This document shows positions 1-38,738 of a stretch of DNA of 64,000 bases, in pieces (position 1 is the first letter of the stretch; each line of letters opens with the position of its first letter). Both the position numbers and the translations under genes were made by a program. Location of the stretch: positions 34,397,078-34,461,077 of the forward strand of contig OX463788.1 of NCBI GenBank assembly GCA_949825025.1, read 5' to 3'. The DNA comes from Siphlonurus alternatus (lineage: Eukaryota > Arthropoda > Insecta > Ephemeroptera > Siphlonuridae). Below the pieces are notes generated by a model. That model was given only the letters and a program-made list of their open reading frames with translations. It was not told the origin of the DNA and searched no databases.

Positions 1-318
1 GGGTTATAATAATCAGAAATTGAAAAGCAATGAAATCAACACCCACACAAGATGTGTACTGATATTACTATCTCATACCCAACTGAAATAGAGACGAAAA
101 GAACTGAAAAAAGGCCATATTAATGGGATATAGTACTGGAGATAGAAAATTGCAAATATAATGCTAATGAAAGAAACATGAATGAATGAATATACGTCAT
201 CCATTGCTGTCAAAAATAAGATTGTAATATTTGTAATGTATTGTTATCAGGAATGTTAATTGCAAATTTAATACAGGCGTCCGTCATCTATTGTATTTCG
301 ATTTGCTAAGCAAGAGTA

Positions 319-324
319 TTTATT
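319..324 (-). terminator. Possible poly(A) signal AATAAA
   Basis: AATAAA on the minus strand begins 6 nt past the TAG of the candidate terminal exon. In such AT-rich DNA the hexamer is common by chance, so its weight comes only from its position. Confidence 0.3.
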
Positions 325-329
325 TACAA

Positions 330-25827
<25,498 letters not shown>

Positions 25828-26143
25828 CTGGAACATAAATAAAAGCAGATTTGTTAGATACATAATTATTATATATTTATTTATATTCTGCGATCATTTC
25901 ACATGCAGCTATTTAAACCGTTCGTATAGCTGCATGTGAGCTTGGTCAGTTCTACCAATCACAAATCAATTAATTAAATACAATTACAACTTTTCTATTC
26001 TTTTTTTTTTTTTTTCGTCTAACTGAAACTTATAATTATTTAATCAACTGTTTGAATTTACTAATAATATACTTAAATTTTAATAAAAAGAAACTACGTT
26101 TGAACATGAGCATCATCTTTGACCAGAATAATTTTAAAAGTCA

Positions 26144-26146
<3 letters not shown>

Positions 26147-26181
<35 letters not shown>
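26147..26181. repeat. (AT)n microsatellite, short
   Basis: A 35-bp AT run. Confidence 0.9.
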
Positions 26182-26183
<2 letters not shown>

Positions 26184-26738
26184 CGCATCCTCATGTCAAA
26201 GTTTGATAAGTAAACATTATAGTGAAATATTATAAAATTTTATTAAAATTACAATGTTCATAAAACCTCACATTAAAATAAATAATAAAAAATTCTGGCC
26301 TTCAGATTTAATAGCTTTTTAATAGGAACGACAAATCTTTTTCTCAAGTTTAAACTGGCAGCGTCTGCAGCCCCCGTGACTCACGTATTGCAAGTGCAAG
26401 TTTATTGCCTCGAGCTGCAGATACCGCATTATAATATTGTATTATAGCTGCTGGTTGCTATACCATAGGCAAGTGGTTAGCTGGGTCTTATCTTAATGAC
26501 TCCAACTGTATACGCCCAAGCTGACATGCAGAGTGAGAGTAGGCAGGGATCGAGCAAGCAGTAGCTTCTGCCAGGCTATAGGCTGCTGCTATCACCGCGT
26601 GTTCTCATCAACAAGTGTTTTTTACTGACATAATGAACGGGGAAAGAAGGAAGACACCTCAACAGGAACTCATGCTAGTCAAGACAGCTGGATGTTGTTG
26701 AAAATAATTATCGTGTTGTATATTTATCGAGGATGTAC

Positions 26739-27293
26739 AATGGGGAATTCTCCTACATTTATTTTAATTTTTTTTCAGATGCTCTATGCCTTGCAATTAA
26801 ATGTCCCAAAACAAAAAAGTTTTAATCTTCAAAATTGGAGACAAGGGAATTTTTTAAAAATCTTCCTTCTTTTGAATTTAGCGCCAAAACGTGACGTAGA
26901 AACTGCCTAGCAGGCGAAATTTTCCTGCAATAAATTTATATTTTCGATTATCACTCTTAAAATAAACTAATATTGGAGACAAAACTATTGATACTAGGGT
27001 AGAAAAACCCGCTGATTTCGATCGTGTTACTAAAATTTATAGCCAATCACTCCTTGACGCTACGCTCAAATTATGATATCAGGCAGTTGTTGTGTGTTAA
27101 CTAGGGAGTTTCTACGTCACAATTTTCAGGTTTGCGCGCAGGTTGCATACTTTGCCCCTATTCTAATAATCCCTTCAGAGTCCCCAAATTTGAGTTTAAA
27201 AAGTTGAAACTTAAGTCAAACTTATTTTTAATATGTACCCTATCTTAATATAGTAGTTAAATTAAAATTTGAGTTGTAAGAGAATTCCCCATT
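26739..27293. mobile_element. Inverted-repeat element, about 555 bp
   Basis: The ends read AATGGGGAATTCTCCTACA and, reversed, AATGGGGAATTCTCTTACA. Inside, GTGACGTAGAAACTGCCTAG (about 26890) pairs with a copy at about 27105. The arms between are diverged. There is no long ORF; it is a non-autonomous DNA element. Confidence 0.6.
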
Positions 27294-27350
27294 ATTTCAA
27301 TTGCAGTAACGAACAGAGGTGCACAATCACGAAACAAACAACAAATAAAA

Positions 27351-27486
<136 letters not shown>

Positions 27487-27545
27487 TTAAAAATCAGGAA
27501 GGTGAAAGGGCATGAAACCAATGTTAAAAAAATTGCTGTGCACGT

Positions 27546-27683
27546 AAGGTGTAGGAAGACTGTAAAATTTCGGGGGGACTCTGCCTAATCTTTAAAAAAA
27601 TTGAAGTGGGGGAAACGAATATATTGCCCATGTTAAATACAAAATTTCGCCATTTCGCCCCCCCCCCCCTGGATCCGCACCTG
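27546..27683. mobile_element. Diverged copy of the GGATCC hAT MITE family
   Basis: The right end CTGGATCCGCACCTG is intact; the left end is degenerate. The interior ATTGCCCATGTTAAATACAA and the C run match the 51756 copy closely. No target duplication was seen. Confidence 0.65.
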
Positions 27684-28029
27684 CGCCAGTAGGAAGATTG
27701 TTATCTATTAACACATTTTACACACAATTTTAGTTTCCACTCAAGGTCTACTACAGACCAATACACCTCCTATATTTGCCAACAAAGTAAACACATAGTT
27801 TTTTAATGAGCAACATGTTCGAATATAATATTAACACTAAAAATGCTGACTTTGATAAACATTTTGATTTTTCACATAATTATAATTCAGCTTATAAATT
27901 AAATGCGTAAAAAATTATATAGCACAATATAATATTATATTATATATAATATAGGTATTTATAAAATGTAATAATAACGTAGTACTGCACACACCTGAAC
28001 ACACAACAAAAGTCATCCACAAAATTCCA

Positions 28030-28170
28030 CATTGTTGTGTTAAGAAATTGGAAGGGAGTAAAAATCAACAAGAACCTGCAAAAATTTCTCATTCCAAACA
28101 GCAGGATTTTATGACGTAAGAGTGTTAATGTGCTTTTGTTGGAGGTGTTAGAGAGAGGACACAACGTGCA
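28030..28170 (+). other. Possible non-coding exon ending at a strong donor
   Basis: ACGTGCAAG/GTAAGT at 28171 is a near-perfect donor in a GC-richer patch. The preceding sequence has a stop in each long frame, except for a short CAFVGGVRERTQRAR reading. It could be a leader exon of a plus-strand gene. No matching acceptor exon was identified. Confidence 0.15.
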
Positions 28171-28997
28171 AGGTAAGTTGCTCCTGCATCTGTGCGTGTG
28201 ACCGGTCACGCCGTGCTGCTACTACCGCCCCCGCATGCCAGCACGCCTTCATGCTACCGTGCTATATGCTTCATACCATGCCTCTCTTGTTGAATTTCAT
28301 ACAACCATATATGATGTAATATAAGGGCACGAAAATCAAAAGCAAACGCAAGCAAATAAATGCTACTCAAACTTCGACACTATAAGCTTGCATGATGGTA
28401 AAGAACGACGTAAAAATGTTGTAAATACAAAACGCCTTAGTCCATTTCACAATTAAAACCTGATTTTAAATTATCACAAAATGTAAGATAGTAGTTCATA
28501 ATTATTATTAATTCTTACAAAAGTCTATCTGTATGCCATGAGTATTCCACATTGACGCTATAAATTATCAGTGCCCGAATGCGTATTTATAATAATAAGA
28601 ATTAATTTGCAATTCTCTGAAATGAAATTTAAAAATATAAAAACAATCATGAAATTTTCGGTATAATTTCACTTAAATTAATAAATAATAATAATAATAT
28701 ATTTTATAAAATTGAAGTGCACGACTATTCATAAAACAAGAAGTATGAAAAATAAAAGTCTTCCGGCCAACATCGTCTTTTATAATTATATTATTTATCT
28801 TTTTACTTAATATTCTACAGTATATTGCTATATTCTATATTGCACATATTTCAATAAATATTACGTTTTATTATACATCCTAAAACATGATATAATAGTA
28901 TAATGTAAGGACTTTTCTACTGTACTAGTTTTTAAGCTGTAAAATTGCAATACTTTCCGAGCAGTATCAACCTTATTACAATATAATATATAGCCCA

Positions 28998-29000
<3 letters not shown>

Positions 29001-29069
<69 letters not shown>
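29001..29069. repeat. (AT)n microsatellite
   Basis: A 69-bp AT run. Confidence 0.95.
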
Positions 29070-29071
<2 letters not shown>

Positions 29072-29719
29072 CCCCTTCGGTTTATTTCCCTTTCGGTTCA
29101 TTTACCCTGTCCCTATTATATGATTAACAAAAAGCACCATATGTAGTTATTATGGGGCATATGATTTGTAGGTAAGAAAAAGTTTAAAATTAGTGAGATT
29201 CTTACAAGAAACATTTTTACTTTCTGCATATTTTTTTGAATCCGTTGAAACGAAATCTGGTTTTATTATTTTATTACAAGGTAGCGAATAAGCTTTAATT
29301 GTGTTTGTTTGTTTTTTAAATTGTGTTTTAATTCAATTCAATATATTTTTTATTTTCATTTTTTCCTACAGTCAAAGTGTCATAATATACAATAACATTT
29401 GTTGAGGTTTATAGGACAAGTGAATATAGTAAGACACTTTTAAATACATTAATTGTTGTAGTCACTAACAATATACAATGTAATACAATATACCAACTAC
29501 CAGATGTAATAACGGAATTGATATTGCAATTTTATAGCATATTTTTCTTAAATATAGATTTTGGCATAAATGCTAATTAATTTCTTTGTTTTATAGAGTC
29601 TATAATAGTATGTACATCAGTACATGGCGAGAATTTACTGCGCGACACAAATATATAATATATATATAATTTATTCATATTTTAGCATTAGAAAATAATT
29701 GTAGAGTTTCTTTACTGGC

Positions 29720-29960
29720 TTGCTGTTACGTCATCATGACTGGGGTGTGTGAGAACTTTGCGGGTATTGTGGCGGTGCGTGGCCGTCCGCGTCGAGGTGA
29801 AGGAGCTATATAGCTGACATGCATGCGACTGTGACTTGAATCGCGACTTGCTGATGTGTGGCAAGGAGGACAAAAAGGATGCTGTGACGTCAACGTGGCA
29901 GAATCAACAAGTGGCTGCCATGTGTGTTGTACATACGTATACGTTGTATACGCACGCACG
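29720..29960. promoter_or_regulatory. CRE-rich, GC-rich island
   Basis: TTACGTCA at 29726 and a consensus TGACGTCA at 29885 lie in a GC-rich patch in AT-rich DNA. TATATAGCTG at about 29806 also occurs in the 9845-10021 island. A weak minus-strand ORF (77 codons) covers it. It looks more like a promoter or enhancer than an exon. Confidence 0.3.
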
Positions 29961-30024
29961 CATGACTGGCGTAGAGAAGAACGTGAGCAGTGAGAGAGGA
30001 TTTATGTTGTTTACGCAACACTAA

Positions 30025-31820
30025 CTAAACAACGCCTACCGTAACTCTTGCTTATTCCTAACACAATTACATATATTTGCCCAAATGTTAAATTTTCATG
30101 GGAAAAAAAAAACATTCTGGAGACTTGCTATAGGTGATTTATAAAACAATCTGAAAACATTATATATGTATATATAAAAAATTATAGTATATATACTATA
30201 TATATATTATAAAAAGTTACGTTACCACATAAAATAGTAATACAAAAAGCATTCTTAAAAGTGCAAACTTAATTTAATGTAATGTCAAATATTCCAAATA
30301 ATAATGAGACAGAGAGAGAAATTAAAAAATTATTTCATTATTAAATTATTTTTTAATGTAATTATACTTTAATATACATTGATTAAGCTCTAACTCTATC
30401 TATGTAATATTTTGTAGGGGAGTTAAAAATCCAACGTTTTAAATTAATCATGAGAGTCAGTTAACTGGATTAACAGAGACTTGGACATCTCCCTCCCTCC
30501 CTAAGTTATATAACACAAAAACATTTTTATGGTGTACATCATGCGTCTTAAAAAACTTTGTATACATGTATAAGATAATATGCAGCAGATATAAAATTAT
30601 TATAAATATTAAAAGAGCGTAATACTTTTATTTTGTCTTCTGTAACATAAAACGTATAATACGCTAATCGTTTTTGTGTAATAGAATTAAATGTAATGTA
30701 ATAACATAATATGTACAACTAACCTAATCATTTTTTTTAACTATAATTGACATCCCTCTCTCACTTTTATATTCTTCTTTGTCTGCAGACATTACTACAT
30801 TCTATCTGAAAAAAAAAAGAAGAGGGTGTCCCTTTTTAAATTCTATTACATTAGGATTGTATAACGACCTTCATATCTGGAACTATACTGTATATCAGAC
30901 TAAGGCGGAGTACAGTACAAACCTACAAACACATGATGCATACGGGTATGTTATGGCAACGATCTTTTCCACTATGCTTGTCTAATACACAAGTATACAC
31001 ACACCTAATTGAATGATGACTTATTTCCTGTCTGACATGACGTCACGTTTTCAAACACACTTTAGCAATTTGTCACTCCAACATGCAATCTCTTTACTCA
31101 TAAACACTGAACGCATAAAACTGCAAGCAAAATAAAACTAATATATTTTTTTTCTAGCTTTAAAGTGTTATAACAGTTTAAAAAAAAAAAAAAATGATGG
31201 GCGTTAAGAGATAATATCTCCAGAGGTTTCAGGATGAGGTCAAGGTCTATCCGTTTTTTACTATTTTTTTTTATTATTTACCTGCATAAGTATAGTTTTT
31301 TTTATAGACCCTACTCCTAGAAGGAGAAAAAAAATAAATAAAAAAATAATTGTGTACAAAACTAATTTTCTATTGTGTCAACAGAATGCTAAGAACGCTC
31401 TATGGAATGTATTTATTTAAACACTGTTATTTTGTATAAAATAATATAACTTATGTACTTATTATTACAGGCGTTGACGATGGATGCAAGTTGTATATAA
31501 TCGATGATGTGATGCAAGTGTGAGATCATAAAATAACATTATGACGCAATGTATATAGTAGATGAATAAGTATAGACTTAACGATGAAGCGTCATTTTTA
31601 ATTTAACAATTTTATTTTAAGAAGTAAATTTTAATTAATAGTCAAGTTTCTTTTTATGCCTTATATACAATTAATGTGGATGTAATACCACATACTCTAA
31701 GTTATGGTGCTGTTTGTGCCATGTATTACATCATTTTCAAGACAATTTAATGTCATATAATAATATTAATAATATGTATTATACTGTACGCTTGTATATA
31801 TATAATATAATATGCACTTA
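30025..31820. other. AT-rich intergenic sequence
   Basis: Chance ORFs and A/T runs. A CRE-like TGACGTCA occurs at about 31039. No gene was seen. Confidence 0.5.
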
Positions 31821-31866
31821 TTGCACTTGCTGCATGTCCAAGGCTACTTGGGCGAATAAAAAATAA
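31821..31866 (+). mobile_element. LINE-like 3' end remnant
   Basis: TGTCCAAGGCTACTTGGGCG is followed by AATAAAAAATAAACAAA. This is a stem then an A-rich tail, resembling a non-LTR retrotransposon terminus. No coding remnant was seen upstream. Confidence 0.3.
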
Positions 31867-32462
31867 ACAAATTTGAACAAGATTTAGCCACTGGACGTTT
31901 CCGAATTTTGGCTGAATTTAAGGTAGTATAATTTGTATAATGTGCGCCACTGTATTAACACTTATAGATTAAGATGGTTTAATATTTCTCAAGTTAATAT
32001 ATTATGTATTGTATAATATTAAAATTGTAAACAAGAAAAATAATACATAAATTTAATCCTGTTATTTACCTTGTTATTATTATTTTTTATGATATTAGTA
32101 GTTACATGGCCTACTTTGCAATCATTGACATCATTGGAACCTATACTCCAAAATGGACTTGCAATTATTACTGTTTTTATATGTAATTTTCCTAATAGTT
32201 TCTATTTTACAAGCTATATAGTTATAGAACGTTATAGTCATATTTTTATTCCTATCTTGCGGCAAATTTGTTTAATTTTGTCATTGCGGTCACTAACAAG
32301 AAAGGAAATTAGAAACCGATTTCAGCTACAGGAAATATATATCATAGATTGATGATTGTGTTGCTGTTTGTCTTGTGGTCAAGTAGACAAAGCAAATGTT
32401 AAGCGCTTGAGTCTATAATCTATGCTAGTTTATGATTACGTCAATAATATTAATGTATAATA

Positions 32463-32679
32463 CAGTCAAATTTACATGATATTCCCTCTGGAAGTAGCCG
32501 GAAGTGTAAAGTTTCTGGCCTTCTATTCGTATTTCAGAGTTGTAATTTCATTTCAGACATAGGTCAGTATTTCTACTTCAAACCTCTCTGCAAAGTTTCA
32601 AAACTTAATTACAAACAGAAGAGCTGCAAATTTGACACTTCCGGCTACTTCCGGTAGGAATATCAAATTAATTTCACTG
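32463..32679. mobile_element. Tc1/mariner-like MITE, 217 bp, TA target
   Basis: The element is flanked by TA on both sides and begins CAGTCAAATTTACATGATAT, ending as the reverse complement of CAGTGAAATTAATTTGATAT. The arms then share GGAAGTAGCCGGAAGTGT. CAGT termini and a TA target fit Tc1/mariner elements. There is no ORF. Confidence 0.75.
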
Positions 32680-33950
32680 TACATCCTTCACTTTGGATTA
32701 TTGGTTATTTCCTAATTCCTTTGCAACTAATGATCAGAAATTTTTTTAGTCAGTCTACAAAGTTTTCTTTTTTATGCTTACTTTATTACATTTTTTTTTT
32801 TATTAATAATAACATTTTGAATGATTTTAATTATTTTTTTATTAAACTGACACATGTAGCAGAGAAAAGAAAATGTTATAAATGTACGTAATAATAATAA
32901 TAGTAATATATAATATATTTAATAAATGAAACAATGTAAGTATAAAATATAACATTATATTTTTATAATATAATAGTAATACCCTCTTTTCTCTGTGGAT
33001 GTAGTGAGGAAAAAAAAATAGTTTCGTAAGTTTTGTTTAACATTCTACAAAAATATTGCAACGAATACAAGAATTGTGTTCGAATTAATATATAGCTAGA
33101 TAATAATGGATCATGCAAAATGTTTTCTTTTTCATAATTTGTTATAATATAACCCAAAGATGCACCATTTAATTACAATCAAGTATATAAGAAAAAACAC
33201 TCAGTGTGCAAGTATCGAATGAAATGATAGTTTAAATCTGCTCTACATATTGTAATATATAGTAAAATATAAAATAATTATATTATATATTATTATACTC
33301 CATAATTTACCATTTTCCAAAAATAATTAAGCATGTCACATTATTATTAAATATGGTGTTATGGCATTATTTCACAATACAAAACAACTGCAATCTATGC
33401 GTACCTATTTTTAACTATAGTACAATATGCATCTAACAATGTAAAAATACACCTTTCAGATCCAACCCAGCACACTTTGCCAAGCTGGACACTTCCGAAG
33501 TAAGTTTTCCAAAGAAATTCTTTAATTGTACAAAGATAAAAAAAAAAAAAATAAATAAATATATAAATAGGAAAAATTTAACTTATTTTAAAAACATTGC
33601 ATGTTCTTTCCTTAAGTTTAGAAAATACTTAGTTGAAAATACGTAATTTCACTAACATAAATAACATGATTACATGATGTAACTGTAAAAATATACTACT
33701 TCACAACACTCCAACGTAATAAGTAATAACTAGTAAACGTGTATATTGCATATTACCACGTTAAATATTTGTAATAGTTGCATGAACTAGCTGTTTCCTG
33801 CAGTATAATATATTATACAATAAATTTACAATTTTGTTGCATGTTCGTCATTGAGGGCACTACCTAATAATTCTCCAGCAGCTTAACTTAAACAGACAGC
33901 TGGAAAGATAACAACGAACAATCTTTGCTCATCATGCAGCCCAATAGCCT
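32680..33950. other. AT-rich intergenic sequence
   Basis: No feature beyond homopolymer runs. Confidence 0.5.
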
Positions 33951-34015
33951 CCAAAATTATGTATATATATATTATGCTGCTTATACCCGCCGTTCGACTC
34001 ATATCAGACCAGAAC

Positions 34016-34138
34016 ATGAGCTCATGGGTGTTATGTTATGTTGGAGAGCTGCGATATCGAGGCATGTTATACGCGGCGCCGAAGGACCCCATAAGCTTTG
34101 ACCCCGCACGCGCCATCGCAAATAAAAACCATAAATGA
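34016..34138 (+). CDS. Short 40-codon ORF in a GC-rich patch
   Basis: It reads MSSWVLCYVGELRYRGMLYA and then APKDPISFDPARAIANK to TGA at 34136. The local GC content is high (GCGGCGCCGAAGGACC). No splice sites or homologs were recognised. It could be a small exon or promoter DNA. Confidence 0.18.
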   Translation: MSSWVLCYVGELRYRGMLYAAPKDPISFDPARAIANKNHK

Positions 34139-34879
34139 GGCAATAACAGCCTCAGGCTTTCTTTATAGTTTATACCCTTCCTTCTTCTACTCTCAACTGT
34201 GCTCTGTAATACTTTGATTGCACTTCTCCCAAGGTATTGTTAAAAGCTGCATTATAGAAGCTATTCCAGCATTGAATTTTATTGGTTTTATTTTAAAGAT
34301 ACAACTGCTAAAATGACTGAATTATATTAAAACCTTTGTGAATTCTATATTAACATATAATATTCATTACATACTATTTATGAGTATATATTTGTATACA
34401 TAATTATATATTATAATGACTTCTGTTTGCCCTTACGCATAAATGTCAAAAATTATATTAAATATAATATATAAAAATGTTTTTATTATACAATGTCGTT
34501 GCCGAGATGCAAATTAATTGTAGAAGATTTCAGTATTATAATTAATCTCTTCCGATGATATTAGAGAAAAGTTACATTTCAAAAAGAGATTTTTGTACTT
34601 TGGAAAAGAAAATGATTAAATGGCACGATAAAAAAAAAATGTAATAATTCAATATTGCTATAGATTTCATCCATTTTATATGAAATAATATGTGTAAAGT
34701 TTCTATAATAACAAGACATACAACTTTTCACCGTCAATGAAAATTACTTAAAAATACGAACAAGCAGGTTTGTTACGTCAAAAAATTAAAACAACGAAAG
34801 ATAATATATAATAACAATAATACAAAAAGTCGAAGAATTTCTCTTGTTAGTGTAGAAATACAGTTATTGTGATCCATAT

Positions 34880-34952
34880 ATGGCAATGGCTGTCACTTTG
34901 TCGTCAAGCCAGTATAAAAAGGGAGAAGCAAGCAAAGAAGTTTGCGGCAAAG
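34880..34952 (+). CDS. Possible first exon of an unassigned plus-strand gene
   Basis: An in-frame TAG at 34853-34855 is followed by ATG at 34880 (a second at 34886). Twenty-four codons then read MAMAVTLSSSQYKKGEASKE followed by VCGK, ending with one spare base before a perfect donor CAAAG/GTAAGA at 34953. The phase matches the exon at 39186. I do not recognise the protein. On its own this is a short ORF; the case rests on the donor and the matching phase. Confidence 0.35.
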
Positions 34953-36318
34953 GTAAGAAGTAAGATCTGTAGGCTGACTGGTGGACCGGCTGTCTGGTAC
35001 TACGAGACCATCGAAGACCATTGTGTGGAAATTACTACAAGATAGCCAGTCAGCCAAACCCAAACACTTGTTGTACGCTCTTTTCAAAAGCATGCAGCAG
35101 AAGAGCAAGTTGTATAAATTATATGATTAAATTTCTCAACCAACATGCAGCACCTGATGGTTTAAAAAATAAAAGAAAGGAAGGGGGCGGGGACGCAAAC
35201 GCAGAGAAATTGTTGTTTTTATCCATTATATTTTTATGAATTATCATAATCGTATTAATGCATTAAATAGCAACTTTTAAATTAAAAATAAAATAATAAT
35301 GATCTTAATTACTTTTATTGTCTCTCCATGATAAGTATCTATATACACATGAAATCACAAAGAAATAATATTTATTATTTGATTTATATACATACAATTT
35401 ATAATAGGACTTTTATATAAATGTCATATCTCATATTTTATAAAATTTGATTTAAAGAAAATACGTGTGCAAGCTACGTTTATACGGCCATTGTGTAGAG
35501 ACAGTGACTGAATGCACACGATTTACCTCGATTCAACGTCACCGTGACTTGACTTTACCATGCATTCAGTCTATAGGTGTATAATATAATCACGCCATTC
35601 ACGACTAGCTCAAGCTTTGTTCGAGTATCTATATAGGAGTGAGTTGTGTTCTATTTGCCACTGTGATGCATCTTGCTTGCTCTCGTAGATCACACCCCTA
35701 TTATTACATCATTTTCCTCCGATGATAAGAGAGCGACTGCTACTGGTTTATAACAGCATGCCGTATGGACGCAGAAGTAGCAGCAACTAAGAATAACAGC
35801 CGCGATGACATAAATATACGACGGTATGACGACGATGATATTTGTAACGATATGTTGTGATGAGAGATTTATTGCTTGATACTATTGACTCAAACAACAG
35901 GGACTACAGGGAGTGTACTGAACTAGTTACATCATACAAGCAATCGATGTATAATTTTATTATGTACATCAACTTTATAAAATACAAATTGGGAGTTCAA
36001 ACCAACGTTTTTAAACTATAACCCTAGTTTACAAATCTTGGTTCAAACTGGCTTTACGCATAATTATAACATTTACATATAAATTGACAATACACAAACT
36101 TTCTGCTATATGGATGCGGCACAAGAACTATATATACTGGGCAATATACAGCCGTTGGATGCGGCATAATATGTTTTTGTTCTCAAACTTTTGCATTGCA
36201 TTAGAACTGACTATATTACAAAAAATAAAGCTGGAGTAAAAAGTCATAATATCATTGATCATTTACAGTACACCAAGTAATAAATTTTTAAAAAAAAAGT
36301 CAACCCTTTGTTATTTCC

Positions 36319-36364
36319 AGAGAGCTTACATTAAATTTAAAATTTAATTTAATGTAAGCTCTCT
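36319..36364. mobile_element. 46-bp palindromic insertion with 9-bp direct repeat
   Basis: AGAGAGCTTACATTAAAT pairs with its reverse complement around a tiny AT-rich loop. GTTATTTCC flanks it on both sides (36310-36318 and 36365-36373). A 9-bp duplication is typical of Mutator-like or foldback elements. Confidence 0.65.
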
Positions 36365-36890
36365 GTTATTTCCTTCTAATGTCTGTATCTATATTGCACA
36401 TCCTCCCTTTTTTTAAAACGGAAACGTTAGGGATGGGTGCCATGGAGATATATTTTACAGATTGTACAATACATACGAGAGGGGAAGTATTATGTAGGTG
36501 AAGGAAGCTGCATGGTATCCAACATGCAGAATAAAAATAAATGCAAGAGCCGTATTTAGTTCTACAATATTCTACATCATGCATATTATTATTATATGAC
36601 GTATGTATTGTATACAGTACATAATAGACTATTAATTGCCATTTATAAAGAATTTACTTGCACCTGTTGGCAGTACTTTAGCACCTGTAATTAATTAATG
36701 AATTATGATTAATAATCATTAACAGATCTTACATGCAGAATGTACTTTTTCACCATTATAATTTTAGTCCGTGAGCTGAGGTACCAAAATGGTGGAAAAG
36801 TGACTCCGGAAAGGGGACACTCCAAAATTAATGAAAATGAATAGAGGGCATCTTGGTTCATCCACTGAGACCATTTTTACACTTTCCGGG

Positions 36891-37147
36891 TAGAATAGAA
36901 TAGAATAGAATAGAATAGAATAGAATAGAATAGAATAGAATAGAATAGAATAGAATAGAATAGAATAGAATAGAATAGAATAGAATAGAATAGAATAGAA
37001 TAGAATAGAATAGAATAGAATAGAATAGAATAGAATAGAATAGAATAGAATAGAATAGAATAGAATAGAATAGAATAGAATAGAATAGAATAGAATAGAA
37101 TAGAATAGAATAGAATAGAATAGAATAGAATAGAATAGAATAGAATA
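36891..37147. repeat. (TAGAA)n pentanucleotide array, about 51 units
   Basis: 257 bp of perfect TAGAA, ending at a retrotransposon 3' terminus (37147-37200) whose tail on the minus strand is TATTC. The array most likely grew from that tail. Confidence 0.95.
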
Positions 37148-37200
37148 ATTTCTTTATTTAGGCGATGTTTGGCCATAAGGCCATTCTACCACATAACCTC
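37147..37200 (-). mobile_element. LINE or SINE 3' terminus feeding the (TAGAA) array
   Basis: On the minus strand GGCCTTATGGCCAAACATCG then CCTAAATAAAGAAAT runs directly into TATTC repeats. A short GGCC hairpin followed by an A-rich end and a simple-repeat tail is typical of CR1/L2-type 3' ends. Only the tail is recognised. Confidence 0.5.
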
Positions 37201-38599
37201 TGTACAGTATACAATTACATAATCGTTAAAAATTGCAAAACAATACATATATGCATATTACATAGTTATAAACTTTTAGCCCGGGCGCTTCCGGTGACGT
37301 CACAAAGATGACATCTGAGCATTAAAATGAACTCAGATCTATACATATTTTATTAACGGCTAAGTTACAAATAGCAGTAAAAAATGTACAAGTGAAATTA
37401 ATGGAATTAGATTTTTAATAATAACATAATAAAAAAAAGCATAAAATAATATACAATTTTTTATTGCATGATTATATGCAATTGTAATCGTTTGATTTTC
37501 TGTTGTATAGTTCTACATTAAATAAATATATTTCTGCACGTGCCTGTTATATATTATTAATTATTACGTATAATTTTATATAAATACAGGAATATTCAAT
37601 GTATATAATAGAACCTTAAAATATTGCATGCTGCATTTAAGGTTCAATGAGTAAGTAATACAACAATGTAATGCAATGTATTGAGTAATGAGTATTTTAG
37701 TAAAATTTTAGTATACAATGTAGTCATAATACTGCATGAATAGACTATTAAGTTACGAGAAGAAAGAACAATTTAAAGTGTCAGTCAACAATGTATATAA
37801 AAGAATGAATCACTTACCTTCACTTGCTTGTATCATTCTCATATCACTTTCTCGTATATAATAGGGGAAAAGGGATCTATTGTATGGTACAGTAATATAA
37901 TGAATAAATACATCAATTGATTTTATACTTATGCTTGCTATTAAAAAAAAAAATATTATTTAATATTTATATTATAATCCTGTTATTTTCGAATCGTATG
38001 ACAGCAATGCAAGCAACGTATAGTTTCAGCTTGTACTTTAATTTCATTTTACAGCTGAGCAATGTTACTCGCATTTACTATAACTAGTAATTTTACTATA
38101 ATCAAATCATAAAATTGCTGTATGCTGGTACCCTCTCGATATGATTTTTTTTTTTTTTTTTTTTTTCCTTTCCTACCAGCACATATTTTTATTTTTTAAA
38201 TAAAAAATCGGAAAGAGGGAGGGGAAATTAATCCATAATATTAAATTTACGTAAATTGAGGATTTTCAATATCAGCTCGCTCATGCACTGTCGCTGTAAC
38301 TGACCCTCTTTCTTTAACCTTTGATCTTGCGTCCTATAGTTGGCTTGTTTGTCAAGGAAGTTCCGCCCATCAAGTGGTCACGTGGTCTTAACATGATGAT
38401 AAAAACTATAATACTGGTGGTATTTTCATTAATAATAATTGCTTGTGATGGCTAATTAGTAATCTTCATAACAATTAATTCGATTTACATATGACATTTA
38501 TAATATCAATATCTATATAATGACGTAATATATAGTTGTAATTATTATTACATGCCATTAATTATTACTATTTTGTGAGACACTATATATTATACTAGA

Positions 38600-38738
38600 T
38601 TGCCTGTGGTCATAGGACGAACCCAGCAGTGCCTCGTTTTTTCCCCAACGTTTTTTTTTTTAATTTCCTTTGGAGTTTTGGAGTGCTATATAGACTTTCG
38701 GCCACGGTGGCACCCAGCTTCCACCTTCCACGGAATCT
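38600..38738. repeat. Unclassified interspersed repeat, copy 1
   Basis: Shares ATTGCCTG, CATAGGACGAACCCAG, TTTTGGAGTG, AGACTTTCGGCCA and CTTCCACGG, in the same order, with 47086-47206. No poly(A) or clear inverted ends were seen, so the class is open. Confidence 0.5.

Noticed and set aside
35506..35573. GACTGAATGCA / TGCATTCAGTC inverted pair
   Set aside because: Only 11 bp with a long unpaired interior; too weak to call an element.
36877..37176. 99-codon ORF of FYSIL repeats
   Set aside because: Translation of the (TAGAA)n microsatellite.
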